The notes under the pieces are model-generated. The model was not told the DNA's origin. It ran no database searches and was given only the letters and a program-made list of their open reading frames with translations. Shown here in pieces: positions 1 through 12,139 of a stretch of 64,000 nt of DNA; positions within the stretch are counted from its first letter, which is position 1, and each line of letters opens with the position of its first letter. The position numbers and the translations under genes were made by a program. The DNA comes from Lathyrus oleraceus (Eukaryota > Streptophyta > Magnoliopsida > Fabales > Fabaceae). Where the stretch lies: assembly GCF_024323335.1 (NCBI RefSeq), contig NC_066582.1, forward strand, positions 88,842,944 through 88,906,943, written 5' to 3'.

Positions 1-1442
1 GCCAAAATCAATAAAATTCATATCAGAATCATCAGTGGAGCATGCACTACAAGTTTATGTCAAGAAAATGGAGAAACGAGAGAGTCGAAATCCAACCTTC
101 TTGGAGAGCAGTATGAGAAAACCGTGGATTCAAGCGCTCAAATCTTCCAGATCCAATCCTGAGATGATGACTTGAAGTCTGATGCAAGAAATCTCAGCTG
201 AATCCACTTGAATGGAGCTTAATTTGCAAGATCCATTTTCATCTTCAAGCTTGGTGTGTGCATGATTCTTGTCCAATTTCTTCAAACCAGAGATCAATTC
301 CTACTCAATGATGCATTGTGAACACGATTATGCAATAATATTGATGTGTTGTGTGAAGAATTTTCAAATTTGGAATGAGAGAAATTTTGGAGGGAATCTT
401 GAATTCTAGATCTAGAATCTGTAATCTGAGCAAAACAGTTAGAATCAGCTTTTATATGCTGTGTTAATTACCATGCTAATCCAAATTAAGCTTGGCTAAT
501 GGAAACTTAATGAGAAAAGAGGTGTATGACCAATTTGGCAAATTCACCCTTGCATGGCAAAAATGCACGTGAACAGTGCCCATGCAAGGTTCAAAAACAT
601 TTAAAATCAGCTCAAGAACAACATAGAATTGGAATTTTGCATGTATGATTCACCAATTTCAAATTATGCATTTTCCCTCCAAAATGCACTTGTATGAACC
701 AATGGTCATGTGAGATAATTTCATGCAATGCAATGATTCAATTGGAAACTATGGGTCAAGACAAGCATTTTGCAAAAAGAGTGGTTCAATTTGGAGTTTT
801 GTAGCCAAAGTTATGCCACTTTGAAGTTCCATGCACACTTGGTGATCATTTGCTCATAACTCCTTAACCATTCATTAGATGCTCATGATCTTGGACTTTT
901 TGGAAATGGGAGAGCAAGATCTTCAACTTTCATGTTCACCAAAATTTCATTTGAAGCTTCTTTGATGTTGGAAAGTCAAGTTGAATGTGGTCCAAAAACT
1001 TGCCATTTTTGGAAACTTTGAATTACAAGTCACTTTCCATTTTTGGAAACTTTTGATTTGACTTCAAATTCTTCAAGGTAGGTGTTTGAAATGATGAATA
1101 GGCCTCTTTTGGACATGAATGAAGTGTCTCAAACAATTTCTCCATCTCATAGCCCTCAGTTGACTGCACAGTTGACTTTTATGGGCCTCAGATGACCTGG
1201 AAATGCACTGATGACTTTGGGCCTCCACCTCTTGGTAAAGTTGCTTCAAAATGAACCTTGGTTCATATAAGCTCTTTAGAATAATCATGTGGCCTTCATC
1301 TCAAGGAAAGACTTGCTCTTTTGCACTGGTGAATCTCTTGATGCCAATGCTGACTGCTAAGATGCAATGCAATATGGAATGATAAATGACCTAAAAAATG
1401 AAATGAATGCATACATGGGGGGTGCAAATTTGAGGTGCTACA
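1..1442 (-). repeat. 3' LTR of Tat/Ogre-like element A (partial, runs off window)
   Basis: Read on the minus strand, the LTR begins TGTAGCACC at 1442, directly after a polypurine tract. Its first ~630 bp (811-1442) reappear at 12388-13017 with about 16 differences by hand count, which pairs it with the 5' LTR of A. The homology breaks at 811: bases 1-810, including a TATA-like box, have no counterpart in the 5' LTR, so that LTR carries a deletion. The far end lies outside the window, so target duplications cannot be tested. Confidence 0.85.
450..456 (-). promoter_or_regulatory. TATA-like box in the 3' LTR of A
   Basis: TATAAAA on the minus strand, about 1 kb inside the LTR, in an AT-rich U3-like stretch. 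F has a similar box (60772-60779) at a comparable distance from its LTR start, and D (33703-33710) has one about 1.2 kb in. Position and sequence are the only evidence. Confidence 0.4.
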
Positions 1443-1460
1443 ACTGCCCCTATTCAATCA
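1443..1460 (-). other. Polypurine tract of element A
   Basis: The minus strand reads GATTGAATAGGGGCAGT and then the LTR start. The same GAATAGGGGCA core precedes the LTRs of C (29499-29516) and D (48819-48835). This is the expected plus-strand priming site. Confidence 0.8.
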
Positions 1461-1540
1461 ACTGAGAACCTGAACGGATGAAAGCAGCGGCTATCAGACT
1501 TTCAAGGTAAACAGGGATTGAATACCAAAAGAACCGTAAA

Positions 1541-2055
1541 ATTTGCACTCTGCCGGGGACGAAGTGAAGGAAGCGAGGCTCATTTACCGATGGCGGCTTC
1601 CAAACAGTCGACTTGATATGCATTGATATCAAGGAAAGCGGGGCCATTTACCGATGGCGGCTTCAAAACAATCGACTTGATATGCACTGATATCAAGGAG
1701 AGCGAGGCCATTTACCGATGGCAGCTTCAAAACAGTCGACTTGATATACACTGATATCAAGGAAAGCGGGGCCATTTACCGATGGCGGCTTCAAAACAGT
1801 CGACTTGATATACACTGATATCAAGGAAAGCGGGGCCATTTACCGATGGCGGCTTCAAAACAGTCGACTTGATATACACTGATATCAAGGAAAGCAGGGA
1901 CATTTACCGATGGCGGCTTCCAAACAGTTGACTTGATATACACTGATATCAAGGAAAGCGAGGCCATTTACCGATGGCGGCTTCCACTGCAGGATTTGAT
2001 ATCTTCCGATGTCAAGGAAAGCGAGGCTCATTTACCGATGGCAGCTTCCACTGCA
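1541..2055 (-). repeat. 64-bp tandem repeat in the 3' UTR of A
   Basis: About seven head-to-tail copies. The marker CAGTCGAC or a one-base variant recurs at 1605, 1669, 1733, 1797, 1861 and 1925, an exact 64-bp period. Each unit carries TTTACCGATGGCGGCTTC. The last copies (1985-2055) diverge. Tandem arrays here are typical of the hypervariable 3' UTR of Tat/Ogre elements. Confidence 0.92.
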
Positions 2056-2140
2056 GGAAAAAGATGTTTTCAACTGGAACAAGACCATACGTTCATTGAT
2101 GACTCTACTGAGGAATTGATATTCATCAAAGAAAGAATAC

Positions 2141-2500
2141 ATGACTAGACATTTACCGATGACTGGGAAGAAAGAAGCCACGACCAGACATTTACCGATG
2201 ACTGGGAAGAAAGAAACCACGACCAGACATCTACCGATGAATGGGAAAGAAAGAAACCACGACCAGACATCTACCGATGAATGGGAAGAAAGGAACCACG
2301 ACCAGACATCTACCGATGAATGGGAAAGAAAGAAACCACGACCAGACATCTACCGATGAATGGGAAGAAAGGAACCACGACCAGACATCTACCGATGAAT
2401 GGAAAGAAAGTCGACGTTTACCGACATCGAAAGATGATGTTCAGACGTGAAACAAGACCAGACATTTACCGATGACTAGGAAGAAACTCGACGTTTACCG
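2141..2500 (-). repeat. 39/40-bp alternating tandem repeat in the 3' UTR of A
   Basis: The marker ACCAGACAT lies at 2183, 2222, 2262, 2301, 2341 and 2380, so the period alternates 39, 40, 39, 40, 39. Two slightly different units (GGGAAGAAAGG and GGGAAAGAAAG) alternate, forming a 79-bp dimer. Each unit contains TACCGATG, the same core as the neighbouring 64-bp repeat, so the two arrays may share an origin. Degenerate copies continue to about 2500. Confidence 0.9.
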
Positions 2501-4635
2501 ACATCGAAAGATGATGTTTACCGACACCAAAAAAGGACCCACACGGGGATCAACACGACACTTACCGGTATCACAAGGATGACATCTACATATGTCAAAA
2601 CAAGGCAGACGCTTGCCAGGGACTAAACTGGGGAGTCAAGCTTTCCTTTCACAGACGGGTGAGGAAATAAACCTCTATGGGGATTACTGATTCTGAATGC
2701 TGCCAAGAGCAACCGCTGCAAATGTGCCACACAGATGTTGAAAAATGATTCGCCTCTGTTGGGGATATGATCCAATCTGCAAGATGCAAGGGGAGGAAAA
2801 CTCCTGCTGGGAAAGCAAATGATCACTTTGATGAGCCCACAATTCCTGATTCGATCTTCCAACTCTGTGGGGACACACAACAAATCTGCTGGGGATACTT
2901 ACTTATCTGACATTCTTGGAACGGCAGAGAAACCAGCTCAACTAGGGAGTTACTTGTTGGGGAAACACCAACCTCTCAATCATGCTGGAGAAACATTCTG
3001 AAATCAACCTAGATGACCCAACGTCGCGATGCTAAACTCCTCAGAGTAACATCTTCACCAACCGGCTAAACCAGTTCTCGAACGGTAACCACGGCTTGGG
3101 ACCAGCTTATGCTTGCAATGCTGATGCATGAATTTTACAGCGTAATGCTCCATAACCATGGAAATGCTACGCAATTAATGATGCAGTATGCTATGCTTCT
3201 CTAAATGATGAATGCATAAAAAATATCCCCCTCCGGGGACGGCACGAGCCACTCTACTGAGGATCTCAATATCACTCCAATCTCCACCCTGCTGGGGAAT
3301 AGCACTGCTGCTGGGGAAAGGATAACCCTCACTGGGGATTACCTCCACTAAACCCGATCTGCTTGGGGATTTCACTGGGGAAAAACTACCAACGCAAACC
3401 TCCGCTGGGGAAACGACAACCTTCAGACTTGCTGGGGGAATAACACTCTCAACCCTACTAGGGGAAACAAATTCTGAAATTGCTGGGGATATAACTATCT
3501 CAGGCCTGACTGTCGAGGAAACACCGATCTCGGATCCGCTGGGGGAGATAACTATCTCAAACCGCTGGGGAGGTACGAAATATTGACATGGAACACCTGT
3601 CGTTTCTTTTGGCATTCACCCTCTAACCATGGTGTCAATTTTCCACTTCTGAGAGCTCCCAGACTCATCTGGTCTCTTCCGATTCATCACCTTGGATCCT
3701 CGACTTTTCTCTACTTCGAGACAAACGATCTCCTCAGATCCGGGCCAACTCTCTAATCCTCAGACTTTGAAGAGTCTTCTTGATTACCCTCTAGGATCGT
3801 CGCCATTCTTTCGTCGTCTTTTCACCGTTCTTCTATCCCTCGTCCCTGATTGGACTTCAAAGGATTCTTTTGCAAAAGGGCTTCATATCACCACCTGCAA
3901 GTGAGTGAAAATAACCAACAACACCTGCAAAAGGGATCGTCAGATAAAAACGTGCCCCAGGCGTGACAAAATTCCAACACCTAGGTCACTCAGACTTCCG
4001 AATAAAATTTCACGTTTTCAACCTTATAAACATGCATTGGAAGGGACCCCTATGCCTCAAAATGCAAAGATTCTTTATCAAAATAAACGGATGTTTTTGC
4101 AATCAAAGCGGTAGTGAAAACAAAAACAAAATTATTTGACTGAATATGCATTTATTGACTGAAAACGGTAGCTCGTAATTGAGTAGCACAGGAAGCAATC
4201 CCTGAAAAGAGGTAATTGCGCATAAAAGGAAAATCTATCCTAATGGCAATGTGAACCCGTGATCTCATCGAGTTCCAACTCGGTTACACCCCATATATCC
4301 TCAAGACTCTCCGCGCTTTCTGCCTTCTGAACAAGACGCTTCCGACCGATCCCTGCCGGGGATTATCCATGTCATATCCAAAGCACAAACGATCATGCTA
4401 GACGCAGTTGTTCTTTTCAATCCCTCTTTTGCATGGACCTCCCTTTCGGGTTTTCAGTCCACCGGGATACCCTTTTTTGCCCAAGCCGCCCTTGTGGGGG
4501 TTTTCGACTTGCCGGGTGTACAAATTTTCCTTTTTATCCCTAATTTTTGCTCGAACCTTTTTTCATTTTTTTTTGGTTCGCCGGGATGCCCCTTTTTGCC
4601 TGGACTGTTTTATTCTTTTCGTCCAGCGGGTCTCT
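2501..4635 (-). other. Rest of the 3' UTR of A, with PBS-like word array
   Basis: No coding capacity recognised. From about 2630 to 3580 the plus strand repeats words such as CTCTGCTGGGGA every 30-70 bp (for example 2751-2765, 2860-2873, 2885-2895). The sense (minus) strand therefore carries segments resembling a tRNA 3' end and complementary to the PBS of A. From 4400 to 4635 the DNA is colinear with D 45679-45920: short degenerate purine-rich blocks with the sense words CCAGGCAAAA and CCCGGTGGACTGAAAA. Confidence 0.7.
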
Positions 4636-5089
4636 TTATACGAAGTATTTTTTAACTGCGTCCGCATTCACAGGGGACGGAAAATCCTCGCCATCCATGG
4701 TTGTCAACAACAAGGCTCTACCGGAGAAAACCTTCTTGACCACGAATGGACCTTCATAATTGGGTGTCCACTTGCCCCTATGATCGTTCTGAGGAGGAAT
4801 GATCCTTTTTAACACCACGTCTCCCACATGATACCCACGAGGTCGCACCTTTTGGTCAAAAGCACGCTTCATTCACTGGGTACAACTGCCCACGACGAAT
4901 AGCTACCAACATCTTTCACACACAATTAGGCTCGACTCTTCGTACCGAGTCCCTACCCGTTCAACCTCTTTCAATTTTACATCCATTAGGACTCCCCATG
5001 ATGGGATCTGGACCTCAACTGGTAGCACAGCTTCCATCCCATACACAAGCGAGAAAGGCGTTGCCCCAGTAGATGTACGCGCCAAGGTT
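4636..5089 (-). pseudogene. Integrase C-terminal remnant of A
   Basis: Two open pieces (about 5089-4903 and 4872-4636) hold the end of a Ty3/gypsy integrase. The first has the conserved [20 protein letters not shown] block that follows the catalytic core; the second has the C-terminal domain with MKRAFDQKVRP, a YHVGD strand and the terminal KKYFV and stop. The N-terminal zinc domain and the whole DD35E core are absent: the remnant begins directly after a truncated RNase H near 5090. A frameshift lies around 4900. The same tail occurs in D (45385-45678) and C (31836-32488). Confidence 0.85.
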
Positions 5090-5784
5090 CGATACCCAGG
5101 ATACAAGCTTCGTACTCGCCACATCGTTGGTGCATTCAAACGTTAGCCGGGCAACACAAGGAACGTGGGATCCTTTCGGCATAACTAAAACAACTCCAAC
5201 TCCACTACCATCCACGTTAACGGCCCCGTCAAACATCAGAATCCATTCGGATTCAGGGTCAGACCCCTCCTCCGGGATCGGTTCCTCACAATCTTTCGAT
5301 TTGAGAACCATGATGTCCTCATCAGGGAACTCAAACTTCATTGGTTGATAATCCTCAATGGGTTGCTGGGCGAGGTAATCAGACAATACACTCCCCTTGA
5401 TTGCTTTCTGAGAGGTATACTGTATATCGTATTCAGACAAAATCATTTGCCATCTCGCAACCCGTCCGGTCAATGCTGGCTTCTCAAAGATATACTTGAT
5501 CAGATCCATCTTGGGAATCAACAAAGTGGTATGAACCAGCATGTACTGTCTTAGTCGACGAGCAACCCATGCCAAAGCACAACAAGTTTTCTCGAGCTGT
5601 GAATATTTTGTTTCACAGTCGGTAAACTTTTTGCTAAGGTAGTAATTTGCATGCTCTTTTCGACCAGACTCGTCATGCTGCCCCAGTACACACCCCATAG
5701 ACCCCTCGAGGACTGTCAAGTACAGGGTTAACGATCGTCCCTCCACAGGAGGCATCAGAATCGGAGGCTCCTGCACATCTTCTT
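5090..5784 (-). pseudogene. RT thumb, first RNase H and start of second RNase H of A
   Basis: Open on the minus strand from 5776. Colinear with D 44490-45170. It holds the first RNase H region (CETKYSQLEKTCCALAW) with the catalytic Glu but without the usual first Asp (the strand reads LYLTVLEGS). Then comes the second RNase H, with MFDGAVNVDGSGVG (first Asp). At about 5119 one base is missing compared with D, shifting frame inside the NVAEYQA catalytic-Glu motif, and the domain stops near 5090 at the junction with integrase. Confidence 0.85.
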
Positions 5785-6528
5785 TTATTTTTCAAATGCC
5801 ACTTGGCAATCATTATTCCACCTGACCGTTTGATATTTTCTTAACAATTTGAATATGGGTTCACACGTGGCTGCTAGATGAGATATGAACCATGAAATGT
5901 AGTTCAATCTACCTAAAAAACCACGAACCTCTCTCTCTGTTTTCGGTTCAGGCATTTCTTGAATAGTTTTTTTCTTTTTTTTTTCTTTTTTTTTAGCAGG
6001 ATCGACCTCGATTCCTCTTTCGCTCACAATAAGCCTAGCAAATTTGCGGACTGCACTTCAAAAGTGCACTTATTCGGATTCAACCTCAGTCTGAATTGTC
6101 TCAACCAATCACACAACTTGGCCATATCTGCCAAATGCCCCTCTTCTGTTCGGGACTTTGCTATCATGTCATCACATAGCATTCAATTTCATGATGAATC
6201 GTATCATGAAACAAAGTCACCATAGCTCTTGGATACGTGGCACCGGCGTTCTTGAGACCGAATGGCATCACCTCCACGCTTGACCCTCGCCTCCAAGGCG
6301 GCCCCAACCTTTACTTCCTTTCTAACCTCCTCGGTGCCCGGATTGACAATCTCAACTCGCTCTTCGTGCGGTTGAATCTCCTTCTCCTCTTATTTCAACA
6401 ACCTGGCTAATTCTTCCGACAGTTCACCATCTTCTTCGCCTTCTTCTTCGGCGTGGTAGATCGGATTGTCGAAGTCATATCGGGGTGTAACACGATTGTT
6501 ATCAATGAGATCCGGAGAATGATCGCAA
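5785..6528 (-). pseudogene. Reverse transcriptase remnant of A (deleted and frameshifted)
   Basis: Sense order from 6528: the short N-terminal region with YHAEEEGEED and RLLK followed by TAA (D has CAA), then a deletion that removes the RT fingers and joins straight to VMPFGLKNAGAT. The catalytic YVDD motif at about 6171-6180 has lost one base relative to D 44097-44108. An A-rich insertion at 5968-5997 adds a lysine run inside the later RT segment without closing the frame. The segment FLGRLNYISWFISHLAATC then follows. Plainly non-functional. Confidence 0.88.
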
Positions 6529-6800
6529 TTACATGAATGTTGATTCATGCATTACTTTTGAGGTCGGAACGAGAAGAATCAAAAGGAAGACAAATGAAAA
6601 TAAACATTGCCATTTTTATTATTTTTAAACTGCAAAAATAAATGAAAAACAGGGAACACCGCTTTTAATACAAAAACATCCATTTATTAATGATGCAAAA
6701 TGTTGCAAGATGAAACACATGAGGTGGCCCTTACAATGAACCATTATGTTTCGGGCAAAACGTATGGCTTTCATGCAAACAGAATTGAAAAACAGAAATA
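6529..6800 (-). other. Spacer/intron-like segment between protease and RT of A
   Basis: Non-coding and colinear with D 42993-43267. Tat/Ogre elements are known to have an intron here. The candidate acceptor CAG used in D (43265-43267) reads TAA in A, so this copy may not splice as D would. Confidence 0.5.
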
Positions 6801-8264
6801 TTACTCTTCACGTCGAGTGACGGTGATGATCTTTTAGGCCTTCCAGTTCTGGACCTCCATCCCTGGTACGCACGATTTTATCCAAGGATCGAGCTCGCAG
6901 TCACTGCCAATCTCTTCACCCTTCGCACAGGCGTGATCTGGATCTAGCATTCTGGCACTGGTGAATGTGAACGGTTGACGATGTCCTTTGCTCTGTCCAG
7001 ACGAGCCTTGACCCGGCTGATAGTCAACCCCGAACCTATCTGCTTTCACCATAATGTCTTTCATCCTTCCTCAGCCTTGGGCTTCTCCATTCTTCACCAC
7101 CTCCATGGCCTGTTTGTAAGAAGTAATGGACAACTTCTTCTCTTTCTCAGCAAAAATGGCATTCTCCACCTTGACGGTTTCAAATGCCTGACATGATGTT
7201 TCACATATTTCATCGTCCATTTCCCCATATTTGAATGATGACAATGGGATGACAAAAATACCTTCCTCTCCCCCATCAACTTTCTCAAATCGGAGACGTC
7301 CGCCATCCATCATTCTCTGGATCGTCTCTCTCAACATTACGCACCCATTCGTAGTGACAGCGCATGCAGTACAACAATGATCACAACCAGGGATAACTCC
7401 ACTCTTCCTCAGATGTCTCTTGACCACAGCCATTGGAGTCCCCAACTGATCCACATCAGTCACCTCTATTGTTCTCTTATCCTTTGACATCACGTTCACC
7501 CCCAAAGGACCAGGCATCGGCACGGGGTTAGCATTAACATTTGACATCAGTGCAAAATTGATGGCTTTAGACTCCACCAAATCTTGAACGACATGCTTAA
7601 AGGCTCTACAACCCTCAATGTTATGCCCGGACGCACCAGAGTGGAACTCGCACTTGGCGTTCTCATCGTGACTTGCAGACCCTTGATCTAGTCTTGACGG
7701 AGCCAACGTCCTCGGCTGAACCAACCCTAGATCCTTCAACTTCTTAAACAGAAAAGCATACGTCACGGGTGGCGTATCAAACTGATGATCCGTCGTCCCT
7801 TTTCTCACTTGGCACCCAGCTCTCTGTGCTCTCTGTTGAGGTTGCGGCTGTTGTTGTTGTACAGACCGATTACCAGCAGGAATAGTCACTGTAGCAGCAT
7901 ACAGGTGGTAACGATCCCTTCCGTGTTCCCTTCGGGCATGCGCATCACCCGATTCACCCTCCTTCTTGCGCTGACTATTACCAAAGGGCTTCTTTACTCC
8001 AAACGACGGAGCATTTCCCTGTATTTTCCCCATTCTCAGCCAGTTTTCAATCCTCTCCACCCTCTCGGCGATTGCTCTTTGCCCCAAGGCGAACCCTTGC
8101 ATGACGTTGATCAATTCACCCATCTTCTCTTTCAGCTCGAGAATGTCAGCGTTGGGTGGATTCATCATTCTGGGTCTGTTGCATCTGGTAGGGTATTTGT
8201 GCAGACGAGCTATGTGCAGAGGAATGACTCGGCGTGCGCGAGCAGTGATTCCTAAGTCAATCAC
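6801..8264 (-). pseudogene. Shrunken gag-protease ORF of A
   Basis: A 397-codon open frame (8264-7071) continues past a single TGA (D has TGG here) and a TAA to a natural-looking stop at 6801-6803. Compared with D it has two large in-frame deletions. The first joins the gag N-terminal coiled coil (ADILELKEKM...AERVERIE) directly to NWLRMGKIQG, removing about 290 residues of gag core. The second joins RFEKVD to an EEGIFV strand, removing the protease with its DTG motif. What remains includes a zinc-knuckle-like CX2HX5HX4C motif (CEFHSGASGHNIEGC). The exact start codon is uncertain; MMNPPNADIL is plausible. Confidence 0.88.
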
Positions 8265-9286
8265 ACAGGTTAGGTACTGACACCTACAAAATAGAAGACC
8301 GATTAATATGACTCACACATGAATGCAATGTCTATCTGTATGAGGAACACTCTGTCTTTTGATTTTGGCTTCATCGAGACGGATAATAATTTGACAATAA
8401 CATTCTGACATCAGGAGTCTCTCAACCAGAATCTAAATCGAGAATGTACCCTGAGTATGGATAAACATGAGTTAGATGCGGATGAATGCAAAATGGGAAT
8501 GATGCAAATGCATGAATGCAAGTCACTGTGCATCCTCCAAGTCCTCTGAAGATCAACTGTACTGGATTCCTATCTCTGAACTGATCACAACCATCTGAAG
8601 GACCAAGTCACCATAAATCCAACTCACGAGGTTCCGAAATAAACGGAACCGGAGGATATATCACCATCATCACAGGAAATCCCCTGAATGGATGACAACA
8701 AGATCCTCTGAACACCGGTACCCTCAAATTCAACCCGGGGATCCGAAATAAACGGAACCCATTGATAAGTACCACAGACAGAATTCCGGCGTCTCAGCAA
8801 TAAATATCCATAAATCCAACTGAACCATAGTCACCATCAGTACCTGCAAAAGATTCACTCCCGCCCCACTCACGGGTGTAATCTAGGCCGAGGTAAGGTC
8901 AAGAGAAACGCAGGATAAACAATCCTTTCAAGAATATTATCATGTGCACACCAGATGTATGCAACGATAATACCCCATCAGAATCTGAACTGCTCGTGAT
9001 ACCATGTTCCGCTAAGTGGCGCCATACCACCCGCTTCCCATAAATCACTCTATTCCTAGGTGTCCTAAAGTTCACTCATAGCCTGTGTATTGGGCCTTTT
9101 ACCTCTTGTGACTCCCACCCAACAGAGAAACAGATACACAGCCAGCACAATGATAATATGACGCATGCAAACATATATGCAACTATATATAATCACAGCA
9201 TAACAATCATAAATGCCATAAATAAAACAGTAAAAGCAACCAAAACTATCCTAGAGAGCGCTAGGATTGACTCGCTTAGGGAAAAG
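8265..9286 (-). other. 5' leader of A between PBS and gag
   Basis: No ORF1 is present. Colinear with D 38371-39572. It contains two hairpins: 8630-8650, a perfect 7-bp stem GGTTCCG/CGGAACC around AAATAAA, and 8739-8759, the same with one mismatch. Both are conserved in D at 39188-39208 and 39081-39101. Confidence 0.7.
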
Positions 9287-9304
9287 TCCCCAGCAGAGTC
9301 GCCA
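9287..9304 (-). other. Primer-binding site of A
   Basis: The minus strand reads TGGCGACTCTGCTGGGGA two bases after the LTR end. It begins TGG, as expected for pairing with a tRNA CCA end. It is identical to the PBS of D. Ogre elements are reported to use a tRNA-Arg primer; I have not matched the tRNA itself. Confidence 0.88.
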
Positions 9305-9834
9305 GCTGTCGCATTCGCGAAAAACAACCGGCGGGAAAAGACACAGAGCTGCCACCGTGCGTTATTTATCCCAAAGGAGGGAAAGGAAACGCTCGAAGTA
9401 AACCTGAAAAAGGGAAAGGAATGGTCTTACGACCAGAGATTGATAGGTACGGGAGTCGGTTACGCAAGGGGAAGGTATTAGCACTCCTCACGTCCGTCGT
9501 ACTCGACGGGATCCACGCTCAAAAGAATAGAATAAGGTTGCTAACAAACTGCTTAAAAATGCACAAACTGGAATAAAACACAGGTGAAGGAAAACGGAGA
9601 AAGTGGACTCGGCAGGATGTCGCATCCTAGGCCTACGTAATTTGTCAGAAACAAACATCGGAGTCTACGTAGTTCGGGGAAATGGGGAACGTGCTCGCTA
9701 GGATATCGCATCCTATGCATACGTATCTTCTCTAACCAGAGTAAGAATCAGAGCACTCGTAGCTCGTCTAACACACGCCGAGGCAAAACGCTGAAAAGAG
9801 ACGCTGAGACGTCAACAAAAACACACAACAGGAA

Positions 9835-10055
9835 ACGGAATGCCAATCAATGGGCTTACATCCGACTCCAAACAAACAAACACAAACAGGAAACCGAAGG
9901 CCAATAAATGGACTTACATTAGACTCCGAACAAACAACAAACAAACGGGAAACCGAATGCCAATAGATGGACTTACATCAGACTCCGAACAAGCAAACGC
10001 AAACAAGAAACGGAATGCCAATAGCTGGTCTTACATCCGACTCCTAACACACACA
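9835..10055 (-). repeat. 57-59-bp tandem repeat in LTR A (4 copies)
   Basis: GCCAATnnATGGnCTTAC recurs at 9842, 9899, 9958 and 10016. Homologous arrays occupy the same place in the LTRs of D (opposite strand, four and six copies) and F (seven copies). Confidence 0.88.
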
Positions 10056-12139
10056 ACAGGGTGGAAAAAGAAAAAAGTCTCGATTGCAACTAGGGCAAGA
10101 GAATAGGAAGGTCTCGATCGCAACGAGGGCGAGAGAAAAGAATCGCAACAAGGGCGAAAACCAGGAAGGGTTAATGTTAGTCGTCATTCAAACTCGACAA
10201 GACATCGCATCTCGTGCCTACGTATCTCATCTAAACATGAGAATCAGAGTTGTCGTAGTTCGACTAAACTATTTCTGTTTGTTTTGTGTTTTTTAAGTGA
10301 ACGGCGTTACTACGCAATCTACCGGATGCTCGACCTTTGGAGACTTACTCACCTGTAGTAGAAGGAGTTAACGTGTCCTTAAGAGAAGATAGAGTTTGTT
10401 TGTGTTTTAGGAATGCTCACGCAAGAAAGGAAGTCCTAGACGAAGGAATCGTGCTACCTTAATTGACATGCAAACGAGAGACTATACGAAGTCTAGCAAA
10501 CCTATGGGGATACAACCACACCACACAAAAACATATAATCATGGATTAAACACACCAACAAGGGGGCTCAAACATCCAAGGGTAAGGCTTTAGTCAAGAG
10601 GGGTCATATCAACCTCGACAAACAAGCCAAAACTATAGGGGTGTACTGATGCTCTTAACCACTAACATTGAGAGTTAGGGTGAAGCTGATGAAAGGAAAT
10701 GAGGATAAGACCTCATGCTCTTAACCCTGGCCTGGGTGAGCTCAAATCAAAGAAGGTGTGGGGATCCAGAAAGAGGGACCCTATTCCACTTGACTGACTC
10801 TATACAAGATCTTGGGTTAGGTTCAAGAGCATCAGCACGTAGTGCGAGCATAATGAACGACTCAACGATTAACAGGGGATTGATTGCTAATCCCTTCTAT
10901 CTGTTAATTGCCTCTTCACTTAGAAGGACTTAACAAGTAACCGTGCCTCAACAAGGAGGTCTTTGGCACAAAAATAAACAAGCACAAACATTGCCTCTTT
11001 AGGAGGACTTCAGCCAAATGCCTGCCAAAAGAAACGACAGGGCTTCCAAACTACATGGAGTACAAGAGTGGTTACCTAGGTGGTATACCAACCACAAGCC
11101 AAAGCAAAACTCAAGCAAGGGCTAAAAGCGACTAATGTACCTGTACAAAAGTCAAACAGTCAATATTGTTTTCAGACAAGTCAAACAGTCAACAACAGTG
11201 GTTCTCTTCCAATATGTACACAATACAAGTCCTATGTGTAAACAACTCAAGTGAGTTCATCACCAAGGGACCTACAACACAACAAAGGTTAGTGGACAAA
11301 GTAATTTGCATCTCAAGTAATGAGATCACATCAACCACTAGAGCTAGATGCTTGAGCCTGAAATACAAAGCTCAAAAGGTGAGTACAAACCACTAGTACC
11401 AAGACTAGGGTCAAAGGCAAAGCAAATAGTCAAAACAGAAGTTGACAATCCACATGAAGCACATTTAATCAAGCAAGAACATATCCTAAAAAGGATCAAA
11501 GCCAAATCACCAGGCAAAGCCAACAATTAATCAAGCTAAGGCAAAGGCAATCAATGGTGACCACAATTGGACATCAAAAATAGAAAATCCACATTAAAAT
11601 AGAAATGAATCCAATGATCATGAAATTTTATATACAAGCTCAACATGTTAAACACAAGCATCATGCAAAAAATTAGGTCCAGTAGGTATCAAATGGCATG
11701 TAAATGAAAATGGACAAGAGCAACATCCAAATGTGTGACACAAATTGTCACACCATGTATTCATGTGTCTAAAACAGTGATGGAATGTGCTAAAAATGCC
11801 AAACAAAAACCAAAAGATCATGTTACATGTATAGATCAAGCATGTCAAATTTCAAGGCAATTGGATAAAATATGCGCATTTCACAAAACAATTGGCACAA
11901 CATGTCATTTTTGTATCATGTTCAAATGAGCAAGCACATTTAAAATTCCAGCCACAATCAAATCAGGCAATTAATATCACAAAATAATAGACCTCACAAC
12001 AATCGTGTGGAAAAAAGTTGTGTTCAATTTGGACAATTTTTCTATTTGTTATGAATTTTAGAAATCACATGAACAAAATGAAATAGTGTTGAAAAATAAT
12101 ATGGAAAGAAATAAAAATGTGAAAATTGGAACATGCCTC

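Noticed and set aside
1541..2500. CRISPR-like regular repeats
   Set aside because: Units are adjacent with no unique spacers, and the genome is a plant nuclear one.
5959..6225. Plus-strand frame beginning with a phenylalanine run
   Set aside because: Antisense shadow of the RT remnant and its A-rich insertion.
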